Notes: generated by a model not told the origin, from the letters alone. DNA of 7,033 nucleotides from Candidatus Zixiibacteriota bacterium (GCA_024230695.1 JAAERC010000813.1:1-7033); one strand, 5' to 3'. Shown: positions 1 to 7,013, counted from the first letter of the stretch. Numbers and translations are program-made.

Positions 1-258
1 CTGATTGATGTCTGCCGCCAATTTATTGAAGAAAGATTTGGGACAGCTGGTATTATTGCCGCCGCTCTTTTGCTGGTAAGTATTATTGGACTAATACTCG
101 GAAAAGTCACAAAACTTTCCTTTAATCTGGTTCGTTTTGTTGTTATCCCGTCAGTGGCTATAACATTTATCGCAACCTATTTTTTACCCTATTCATTTGC
201 TTATATACTACCAGTAACGGTCGCATTCTTCTCCGTTGTCTTAATGGTAAAAGGATAA
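1..258 (+). CDS. Small membrane protein, 3' part only (5' end outside window)
   Basis: The frame is open from the first base and ends with TAA at 256-258, giving 85 visible residues; the true start lies upstream. The visible part begins with a short charged stretch (DVCRQFIEERFG) followed by three strongly hydrophobic segments at about visible residues 16-34, 44-62 and 65-83. They are separated by short basic turns (GKVTK, then NLVR), and the chain ends VLMVKG. This is the pattern of a small integral inner-membrane protein with little soluble domain. I recognise no family signature and assign no function. An internal TTG at 70 could open a 62-residue version but has no convincing ribosome site, so a longer protein is preferred. 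An AAGGA at 251-255 overlaps its end and lies 9 bases before the next gene, suggesting translational coupling within an operon. Confidence 0.6.
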   Translation: MIDVCRQFIEERFGTAGIIAAALLLVSIIGLILGKVTKLSFNLVRFVVIPSVAITFIATYFLPYSFAYILPVTVAFFSVVLMVKG

Positions 259-264
259 TCTGGT

Positions 265-501
265 ATGAAAATCGCATTTGATATTGATAACATTACGGTT
301 AATACTAATAATCAAATCAACTATGCACCATTACTGCCGGTAATCAATGCATCCAATAGAAATGCCGAGATACTATTTTTTACTCATAAACTTACAAAAT
401 TATCAGAACTTGAGAAAGTCACCCAATTACTTGATTTGATTCCGGGAAAAACGTCTCTGGTTCTTGGACGTCCCAAAGCCGACATCTACCTTGGAGTTTA
501 A
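265..501 (+). CDS. Short HAD-like protein lacking the C-terminal acidic motif
   Basis: A 78-residue protein starting at ATG 265, preceded by AAGGA (251-255) with 9-base spacing. Residues 2-9 (KIAFDIDN) look like HAD-superfamily motif I, with D6 and D8 in the places of the nucleophile and acid/base aspartates. Residues 36-41 (ILFFTH) resemble motif II, with T40. Residues 68-76 (GRPKADIYL) resemble the GKPxADxYIDD stretch of small HAD phosphatases of the capsule-biosynthesis type, with K71 as a possible motif III lysine. The protein ends YLGV exactly where the motif IV DD pair would be expected, so metal binding and catalysis are doubtful. It may be a degenerate or regulatory HAD fold. It is sandwiched between the membrane protein (6-base gap) and the Lys-rich protein (2-base gap). 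The gene is probable from its spacing and ribosome site; the HAD relationship is inference from motifs only. Confidence 0.6.
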   Translation: MKIAFDIDNITVNTNNQINYAPLLPVINASNRNAEILFFTHKLTKLSELEKVTQLLDLIPGKTSLVLGRPKADIYLGV

Positions 502-503
502 CT

Positions 504-1010
504 ATGTCACCAGAACCAAATCCTAAGAAGAAATATAAGGCTAAAAAGAAGCAATCAAAAAAGGCCGCAAAAGCTGAAAACGCCGAAAAAGCCAAAACAG
601 CCAAACAAAACATGACTGATCTGGAAGCCGAGAAAGCAAAAAATGCCACTCGCAAACCAGTTGAAAATCCTTTCAAAGGTGAAACCGCGCTTGATGATGA
701 TAAAATCTTTATTGAATGTCCCGGCGCCACGATCTATGAACCGGGAACTCGTAATATCATTGCCGGCGTCCATTTTTATGACGAAAAAGAACCATCCAAA
801 GGTTATGAGATTGTGGCCAATCCTGTCTATGCGCCGGAACATCGGGGTCGCCGTCTGGTAAGGAAAAAAGATGTCAATCATCTTCGACGTTGTCAGGCAT
901 GCCAGGATTTAACAGTAAGAATGGTTCGAAGAGAGGGTCCAGATTTTTATATTCCCAATCCAAAACACCCAAAAAAGAGACAACTTCGCTCTATTGACCG
1001 AAACTGGTAA
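504..1010 (+). CDS. Lys/Ala-rich basic protein with C-terminal CxxC motif, function unknown
   Basis: A 168-residue protein. The ATG at 504 follows a GGAG (493-496) inside the end of the previous gene, and only two bases separate that gene's stop from this start. Residues 8-50 are low-complexity and strongly basic (KKKYKAKKKQSKKAAKAE and onward), resembling the tails of histone-like or ribosome-associated proteins; they are probably disordered or helical and able to bind nucleic acid. Residues 60-168 look like a folded domain with ECPGATIYEPGT (71-82), then HLRRCQAC (126-133) and a basic end (NPKHPKKRQLRS). C130 and C133 form a CxxC. With C72 and H126 they could bind zinc, but that is inference. 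I recognise no named family. It appears to be the last gene of the three-gene run, since 108 non-coding bases follow. Confidence 0.65.
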   Translation: MSPEPNPKKKYKAKKKQSKKAAKAENAEKAKTAKQNMTDLEAEKAKNATRKPVENPFKGETALDDDKIFIECPGATIYEPGTRNIIAGVHFYDEKEPSKGYEIVANPVYAPEHRGRRLVRKKDVNHLRRCQACQDLTVRMVRREGPDFYIPNPKHPKKRQLRSIDRNW

Positions 1011-1060
1011 ATTCCTCAAAATACTTAGTTTCACATTCTCCTAACTCCCTGCTATCTATT

Positions 1061-1083
1061 AAGATATAAAATTATTTTATCTT
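1061..1083. repeat. AT-rich imperfect inverted repeat ahead of dciA
   Basis: AAGAT (1061-1065) is complementary to ATCTT (1079-1083), and AAAA (1068-1071) to TTTT (1075-1078), with AT bulged on the left side and a TTA loop. It overlaps the first bases of the likely -35 element of the dciA promoter. It is too A/T-rich to be a good intrinsic terminator for the upstream operon, so an operator is the other possibility. The structure may also be chance in an AT-rich spacer. Confidence 0.25.
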
Positions 1084-1110
1084 GCCGTACAACTAAAAAT
1101 TGGTTATATT
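1082..1110 (+). promoter_or_regulatory. Putative promoter of dciA-gyrB
   Basis: TTGCCG (1082-1087) and TATATT (1105-1110) are separated by 17 bases, a good sigma-70-type arrangement. Read the other way, TATATTTC (1105-1112) with TTG 20 bases upstream also fits the Bacteroidota TTG/TAnnTTTG pattern in seven of eight -10 positions. Transcription would begin near 1117, one or two bases before the ATG at 1119, so the mRNA could be leaderless. No Shine-Dalgarno is present, which agrees. Confidence 0.5.
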
Positions 1111-1118
1111 TCTTCTGT

Positions 1119-1433
1119 ATGAATATGGCTGATAACAGAAGTATTAAAAAGCCGGCAACCCGCCTGGGGCCACTGCTTAACAGCATTCTAGCTCGTATGG
1201 GTCTTGGCCATACACTGGACGGTTGGAAAATAGTTACGTCGTGGCCAGAAATTGTCGGGGATAAAATAGCCGAGGTATCAAAGGCGATCAGATATGAAAA
1301 TGATACCCTTTTTGTTGCTGTTCCAGATGCCGTCTGGCGTCAGGAATTACTTCTCGACGTTGATCGTATTCTGCAGGAAATTCATACCGTACCTGGGGGC
1401 AAGTCGGTAAAAAAAATACATTTTATTGCATAG
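1119..1433 (+). CDS. dciA: DciA-like (DUF721) protein, probable replicative-helicase partner
   Basis: A 104-residue protein in the usual size range of DUF721. The family pattern is visible: LGPLLNSILARMGL (16-29), then WKIVTSWPEIVGDKIAEVSKAIRYENDTLFVAVPDAVWRQEL in segments. The signature W-x-x-I-V-G is at 42-47 (SWPEIVG), the LFVAVPDAVW strand and turn at 64-73, and a final KKIHFIA strand. DciA proteins of this family bind DnaB helicase and are thought to load it at replication origins in bacteria without DnaC or DnaI; that role is family knowledge, not shown here. ATG 1119 is taken as start; ATG 1125 is two codons later and neither has a Shine-Dalgarno. It is followed 20 bases later by gyrB, a pairing seen in many bacteria, and the two are probably cotranscribed. 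Confidence 0.8.
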   Translation: MNMADNRSIKKPATRLGPLLNSILARMGLGHTLDGWKIVTSWPEIVGDKIAEVSKAIRYENDTLFVAVPDAVWRQELLLDVDRILQEIHTVPGGKSVKKIHFIA

Positions 1434-1441
1434 GACACTGA

Positions 1442-3439
<1,998 letters not shown>

Positions 3440-3462
3440 TATAGTAATAATATTATAATTTT

Positions 3463-3501
3463 AAAAAAAAGTTGGAGCCAAATTGGCCCTGACTTTTTTT
3501 T
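3463..3501 (+). terminator. Intrinsic terminator after gyrB (possibly bidirectional)
   Basis: AAAAAAAAGT (3463-3472) is the perfect complement of ACTTTTTTTT (3492-3501). The stem continues through two G-T wobbles and a G-C pair, one A/C mismatch, and GCC (3477-3479) paired with GGC (3485-3487), closing on an AAATT loop. The eight T's give the U-tract on the plus strand. The eight A's would serve on the minus strand, although no minus-strand gene ends here. Confidence 0.85.
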
Positions 3502-3527
3502 GTGCCCAATCTCCATTGAGCAAGTCC

Positions 3528-3555
3528 TTGACAAAAACCGATAAAACGGTATATT
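3528..3555 (+). promoter_or_regulatory. Strong promoter of the secreted dockerin protein gene
   Basis: TTGACA (3528-3533), a perfect -35 consensus, is followed after 16 bases by TATATT (3550-3555). The start of transcription would be near 3562, leaving about 95 bases of leader before the ATG at 3659. Between and touching the elements is a short inverted repeat, ACCG (3537-3540) and CGGT (3547-3550), which could be an operator half-site pair or chance. Confidence 0.7.
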
Positions 3556-3571
3556 TAATTTTATGAGCCAC

Positions 3572-3593
3572 TGAGATAAAATATGATATCTCA
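3572..3593 (+). promoter_or_regulatory. Inverted repeat TGAGATA-N8-TATCTCA just after the predicted transcription start
   Basis: TGAGATA (3572-3578) and TATCTCA (3587-3593) are perfect 7-base complements around an 8-base spacer. The centre lies about 20 bases after the predicted transcription start. It could be a repressor operator, given the roughly 15-base centre-to-centre half-site spacing, or an mRNA 5' stem-loop affecting stability. Nothing in the window encodes an obvious regulator for it. Confidence 0.45.
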
Positions 3594-3638
3594 ACAGTTG
3601 TTGTCTTGCATGCTCGTATATAGAAAAAACGATCTCAA

Positions 3639-3660
3639 ATTTGATAGGGGAATATCAAAT
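3639..3660 (+). promoter_or_regulatory. Hairpin enclosing the Shine-Dalgarno and start codon
   Basis: ATTTGATA (3639-3646) and TATCAAAT (3653-3660) are perfect 8-base complements separated by the six-base loop GGGGAA (3647-3652). The AGGGGA Shine-Dalgarno falls largely in the loop, and the first two bases of the ATG at 3659 are in the 3' arm. In RNA this would expose the ribosome site while pairing the start codon, so it may tune translation. The left arm also overlaps a 10-base DNA palindrome, TCAAATTTGA (3635-3644). Confidence 0.55.
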
Positions 3661-5698
3661 GTCAAAAGCAAAATTTTTTTTATTGGTTATAACTTCATTT
3701 TTACTGGCAACAACATCAGTCCATGCCCAGCTTAGTACTTCCGGTCCGACCCGTCCTGAAGGTGTTGATGAAGGAATTCGCCCGGCAATAAGAGACCAGG
3801 TGATTATCCCCGGCGTTCCTTATTATATCTGGCATCATGGTTGCGGCCCAACCGCACTGGGAATGATTATGGGATATTATGATTTACAGGGACACAGATT
3901 CCTTGTTGAGGGAGACGCGGCGGGACAGACTACCGAAGTTAATAATATGATGGCTATGGATAATGGAAATATTGATTGTAATAATCCTTCCTATTCAGAT
4001 CATTATCATGACTATTCCTGCCCCAAAGATTACTTCGGCAATATTATACCTGACAAATCCGAAACCGGCGGAGCGCATGAAGATAATTGCGTCGCCGATT
4101 TTATGAAAACATCTCAGAGTTTATATGGGTTACCATACGGATGGAGCGGCGATTCCGACATACTGATTGCTTTTACCGATTATATAAATTTAGTAGCGCC
4201 GCATTATATTACATCAACAAGCCATCAAACCTTTCCAGAAGCAACCTGGGAAGAATATAAGGCCGAAATTGACGCTAATCGTCCGGTTGTTCTTCTTGTC
4301 GATACTGACGGAGACGGGGGAACCGATCATTTTATTACCGCGATCGGTTATGAGGAAGTTGGCGGAACAAATTACTACGGATGCCACGATACCTGGGATG
4401 ATAATATGCATTGGTATCAATGGAGACAAATAGCATCGAGCGTACCATGGGGAATCTATTGTATGATTTCGTTTTCCATCATCAATTTACCAAAAACCAT
4501 TCATGTCCCTGCTGATATTGCTACTATTGGCGGCGCAATTGAAGCCGCCGACGAGGGCGATACAATTTTGGTTGCCGATGGCATATACTCGGGTCAGGGG
4601 AATCGTGATATGGTGCTGGAGGGAAAACCGATCATCTTGTCTGAAAATGGTCCCGAAACAACAATAATTGATTGCGGCGGATCTGAGTTGGAACCACACT
4701 CAGGAATTACAATACCAAGTGGATATGGGCCGGACACCAAAATTGATGGATTTACAATTCGTAATGCCTACAGTACCACCATCGGCGCTGGAATTAATTG
4801 CGCTAATTCAACGCTGATCATCTCCAATTGTATTTTTGAATACAATTATGCCAGTCGGGGCGGAGGAATGAGTATTTATGGCTCAACACCAATTATCAGC
4901 AGTTGTACTTTCAGACAAAATAGTGGATTTGAGGGTGGAGCGATGTATCTTGGAAATTCGGCAACTCCAGACATCAATGAGTGTACTTTTATTGAAAATG
5001 ATGCCACTTATGGTGGCGGTATCTATAGTTATCTGTCGCAACCATCAATTCAAAATTCATCTTTTATAGGTAACACATCGAGTAATGGGGGTGCCTACTA
5101 TAACAAATATATGGGCGGTACAATTACAAACAGCAATTTTTGTAATAATGCATCATCAAATGGAGCCGCTTTATATATACACTCTAATGGCAACATGCTG
5201 ACTATAGATAATTGTATCATTGCTTTTAATACTCTAGGCGAGGCAATAGATTGCTCTAACCCTGACAATGCACCGGTAATAAGCTGCACCGATATCTTTG
5301 GAAATGACGGAGGCGATTGGATAAACGGCATTGAAGGATATGAAACCATAAATAATAATTTTTGTGGTAATCCTTACTTTTGCAATATGACTTCGGGAGA
5401 CTATAGCTTGCATGTTTCCTCACCTTGTGCGCCGGACAATAGTAACTGTGGGACATTAGTCGGAGTGCTGGATGTTGCCTGTTATATCTTATATACCTGT
5501 GGCGACGTTAATGACGACGATGAGATAGACATCCTTGATATCGTATTTTTAATAAACCATAAGTACAAAGAAGGACCAGCCCCGATGTTTGTAGAATCAG
5601 GTGATGTTAACAGCGATCTGACAATAGATATCCTTGATATTGTCTATCTGATAAACTATAAATACAAAAGCGGTCCTTCTCCAAATTGTCCCGAATAG
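3659..5698 (+). CDS. Secreted C39-like peptidase / Pmp-like beta-helix / dockerin protein
   Basis: A 679-residue protein from ATG 3659, chosen over the in-frame TTG at 3641 because AGGGGA lies 7-12 bases ahead of it and a signal peptide begins there directly. Residues 1-23 are a signal peptide (MSKAKFFLLVITSFLLATTSVHA) cut before Q24. Residues 45-275 look like a C39-like cysteine peptidase: C62 in HGCGPTALGMIMGYYD, H224 in TDHFITAIGYE and D244 in CHDTW are the likely triad. Residues 280-600 form a right-handed parallel beta-helix with FxxN and GGA/GGG repeats every 25-26 residues. Residues 615-674 are two calcium-binding dockerin repeats (D616/N618/D620/D627; D649/N651/D653/D660). It is probably exported and attached through its dockerin, but no cohesin or substrate is visible. 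The gene stands alone, with its own promoter and leader. Domain calls are from motifs; the peptidase activity is inferred. Confidence 0.85.
   Translation: MSKAKFFLLVITSFLLATTSVHAQLSTSGPTRPEGVDEGIRPAIRDQVIIPGVPYYIWHHGCGPTALGMIMGYYDLQGHRFLVEGDAAGQTTEVNNMMAMDNGNIDCNNPSYSDHYHDYSCPKDYFGNIIPDKSETGGAHEDNCVADFMKTSQSLYGLPYGWSGDSDILIAFTDYINLVAPHYITSTSHQTFPEATWEEYKAEIDANRPVVLLVDTDGDGGTDHFITAIGYEEVGGTNYYGCHDTWDDNMHWYQWRQIASSVPWGIYCMISFSIINLPKTIHVPADIATIGGAIEAADEGDTILVADGIYSGQGNRDMVLEGKPIILSENGPETTIIDCGGSELEPHSGITIPSGYGPDTKIDGFTIRNAYSTTIGAGINCANSTLIISNCIFEYNYASRGGGMSIYGSTPIISSCTFRQNSGFEGGAMYLGNSATPDINECTFIENDATYGGGIYSYLSQPSIQNSSFIGNTSSNGGAYYNKYMGGTITNSNFCNNASSNGAALYIHSNGNMLTIDNCIIAFNTLGEAIDCSNPDNAPVISCTDIFGNDGGDWINGIEGYETINNNFCGNPYFCNMTSGDYSLHVSSPCAPDNSNCGTLVGVLDVACYILYTCGDVNDDDEIDILDIVFLINHKYKEGPAPMFVESGDVNSDLTIDILDIVYLINYKYKSGPSPNCPE
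4826..5305 (+). repeat. Beta-helix coil repeats (FxxN / GGA type) within the secreted protein
   Basis: Residues 390-549 hold regularly spaced coils. FxxN-type motifs start at residues 393, 418, 444, 469 and 494, with weaker IxxN versions at 521 and 546. Gly-rich turns GGG, GGA, GGG and GGA start at 401, 426, 452 and 477, with NGAA at 501. The period is 25-26 residues. This is the motif pair known from chlamydial polymorphic membrane proteins, here without an autotransporter domain. Confidence 0.75.
5501..5680 (+). repeat. Two type-I-dockerin-like EF-hand repeats
   Basis: Residues 615-641 and 648-674 are near-duplicates, sharing GDVN, then IDILDIV, LIN, KYK and GP(A/S)P. Each has calcium-loop positions 1, 3, 5 and 12 filled by D, N, D, D. 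Position 6, usually glycine, is D621 in the first copy and L654 in the second. The DNA copies remain similar (for example, ATCCTTGATAT occurs in both), indicating internal duplication. Confidence 0.85.
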
Positions 5699-5723
5699 AC
5701 TAAATTAACACATTGAAACTTAT

Positions 5724-5759
5724 TTAAGTAATTTGGTAAACGCTTGCGTTATTACTTAA
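5724..5759. terminator. Bulged hairpin between convergent genes, possible shared terminator
   Basis: TTAAGTAAT (5724-5732) and ATTACTTAA (5751-5759) are perfect complements, and AACG (5739-5742) pairs with CGTT (5747-5750) around a CTTG loop. The right side is continuous, and six bases bulge on the left. It occupies the gap between two genes that end facing each other and overlaps the minus-strand stop codon (5752-5754). There is no proper U-tract on either side, so the terminator call is weak. Confidence 0.35.
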
Positions 5760-6888
5760 GTTCCTCGATAGTTTCTTTGTAAACAACACCCCGTTCTTTA
5801 AGGCCATTTAGCATAAATTCAACACACTCAGGTTGCTTGCCGACAAATTCCGGGACCGACATTCCGGTTCTTGTATATAAACCTTTCGCGACCATCCTGA
5901 CAGCCATCGTCGCGGTATATCCGGTTGTCCTGGCCATTGAATGAACTTTACTCGCTTCATCATACTTGTCAAAAAGATCATAGGTGTAACGAAGTTTTTT
6001 ACCATCTTTTTCACCCTCGATAATAACCTGCATCACCGTGATATCAACTTCGCCCTCTTTTAATTTCCATTTTGGAAAAAGTAGTTTCGAAGTGAAATCA
6101 ATTGGTCGAATTTTAGTGCCATTGATGTCGATCTCATCCTCACTGAAAAAACCAGTTTCACGGAAGACTTTCATTTTGTCAATATGTCCGGGATAACGCA
6201 AGGTTTTTTCTTTCATATTGGGAGCATCTATAGTTTTGGCCAGCGACCGTAAACCATCACTGTTAAAGGCCTCAAGAGTACCTATTCCCGGAAACTCCAT
6301 CAACTCAGGATCGGTCAAAGCCGGACGAATCACCATCTGTCCGTTTTCAACATAACGAGCCGGTCTGGTATATTCTTCGATAACATCAATTGGCGAAAAA
6401 ACCGCTTTATACTCATATGGCCATTCGCGGATCTCCGGCAGTCCGCCAACATAGGTCAATGCAACATCGGTTTTATCTAACAGCTCATGAACATATCCCG
6501 TTAAGATATTACTCATTCCCGGCGCGACTCCACAATCCATAATCGCGACTACATTATTTTTCTTAGCAAGCTCATCAAGTTCAAATGGATCTTCGGAGAA
6601 AAACGCGATATCAATAACATTTTTCCCGGCAGTGATAATACTTTTCAGGGTCTGGAAACCCATAAACCCGGGAACTGCATTAACAACAATATCATAATCA
6701 GCTACAAGTTTTGTGACATCATCGGGATTTGACAGATCTTTGGCGATTTTCCTAATTGAATCATTTTCGATTTTATCCAGCACAGCTTGACTATAATCAA
6801 TTAATGTGACTTCAAATTTTGAATCATTGGCCAGATCGAGGGCCATCGGGCCGCCGACTAATCCTGCACCTAATACAACAACTTTCAT
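5752..6888 (-). CDS. Saccharopine dehydrogenase family oxidoreductase (lysine 6-dehydrogenase-like)
   Basis: A 378-residue cytoplasmic enzyme. ATG at 6888-6886 is preferred over an upstream TTG (6900), because GGAG at 6899-6896 is a well-placed Shine-Dalgarno for this ATG and would otherwise be part of the coding sequence. The N-terminus is a Rossmann NAD(P)-binding fold: VVVLGAGLVGGPMA with GAGLVG at 7-12, and D31 at the end of strand 2 suggesting NAD preference. Further family motifs are NAVPGFMG (70-77), NVIDIAFF (90-97), MDCGVAPGMSN (117-126) and TLRYPGH (229-235). The overall pattern matches the saccharopine dehydrogenase / lysine 6-dehydrogenase group, which act on lysine or saccharopine-type amines using NAD(P). 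The exact substrate cannot be told from sequence. It is transcribed alone, convergent with the dockerin gene; the stops are separated by 53 bases. Confidence 0.85.
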   Translation of the reverse strand: MKVVVLGAGLVGGPMALDLANDSKFEVTLIDYSQAVLDKIENDSIRKIAKDLSNPDDVTKLVADYDIVVNAVPGFMGFQTLKSIITAGKNVIDIAFFSEDPFELDELAKKNNVVAIMDCGVAPGMSNILTGYVHELLDKTDVALTYVGGLPEIREWPYEYKAVFSPIDVIEEYTRPARYVENGQMVIRPALTDPELMEFPGIGTLEAFNSDGLRSLAKTIDAPNMKEKTLRYPGHIDKMKVFRETGFFSEDEIDINGTKIRPIDFTSKLLFPKWKLKEGEVDITVMQVIIEGEKDGKKLRYTYDLFDKYDEASKVHSMARTTGYTATMAVRMVAKGLYTRTGMSVPEFVGKQPECVEFMLNGLKERGVVYKETIEELK

Positions 6889-6895
6889 AATTAAC

Positions 6896-6925
6896 TCCAA
6901 TCAGATTTTTCAAATTTAAAATATA
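6896..6925 (-). promoter_or_regulatory. Possible -10 element and ribosome site of the dehydrogenase gene
   Basis: On the minus strand TATATT (6925-6920, followed by TTAAA) stands about 32 bases before the ATG. With GGAG at 6899-6896, it would give a short leader of about 25 bases. No good -35 hexamer is found 16-18 bases upstream, where the palindromic repeat lies, so the promoter call is tentative; the Shine-Dalgarno is convincing. Confidence 0.35.
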
Positions 6926-6929
6926 CGTC

Positions 6930-6970
6930 ATTGCGATGTATCCCGATTCTAATCGGGATGATGTGGCAAT
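6930..6970. repeat. Palindromic intergenic repeat (ATTGC...GCAAT type)
   Basis: An outer pair, ATTGC (6930-6934) and GCAAT (6966-6970), encloses an inner 9-base perfect inverted repeat, ATCCCGATT (6940-6948) and AATCGGGAT (6951-6959). With its flanks (CGTCATTGCGA on one side, GGCAATCTCA on the other) it resembles the CATTGCGA...GCAATCTC palindromic units scattered between genes in many bacterial genomes. In RNA from either strand it would form a stable hairpin. Confidence 0.6.
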
Positions 6971-6989
6971 CTCAATATTTATATGGTAG

Positions 6990-7013
6990 GTCGAAATCCC
7001 GATGGGTTTCGAC
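6990..7013. repeat. Second palindromic repeat (GTCGAAA...TTTCGAC)
   Basis: GTCGAAA (6990-6996) pairs with TTTCGAC (7007-7013), and CCC (6998-7000) with GGG (7004-7006), with one bulged T and a GAT loop. It shares the core ATCCCGAT with the palindrome 36 bases earlier, suggesting related or co-inserted repeat units. It has no U-tract beyond a few bases, so a terminator role is only possible, not indicated. Confidence 0.5.

Noticed and set aside
490..510. Frameshift that would restore the DD motif of the HAD-like protein
   Set aside because: Reading the other two frames past the stop gives no DDK-like sequence; the next gene starts there with its own ribosome site.
419..730. 103-codon open frame on the minus strand
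   Set aside because: It is Phe/Ala/Ser-rich because it is the complement of the Lys/Ala-rich coding stretch of the plus-strand gene, and it spans two well-supported genes.
555..881. 108-codon open frame on the minus strand
   Set aside because: Also antisense to the 168-residue basic protein; no ribosome site or domain.
3598..3622. Second promoter (TTGTTG and TATATA) in the leader
   Set aside because: The hexamers are only 13 bases apart, too close for a normal promoter.
3641..3658. TTG start for the secreted protein, six codons upstream
   Set aside because: It would translate the Shine-Dalgarno (AGGGGA) as codons and put extra residues before a normal signal peptide; ATG 3659 is better.
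4826..5305. CRISPR-like or tandem DNA repeat in the beta-helix region
   Set aside because: The period is visible at protein level only (25-26 residues); the DNA is not repeated exactly and the frame is open throughout.
6889..6900. TTG start for the dehydrogenase, four codons upstream
   Set aside because: The codons include the GGAG ribosome site of the ATG at 6888, and MKVVVLGAG is a typical Rossmann N-terminus.
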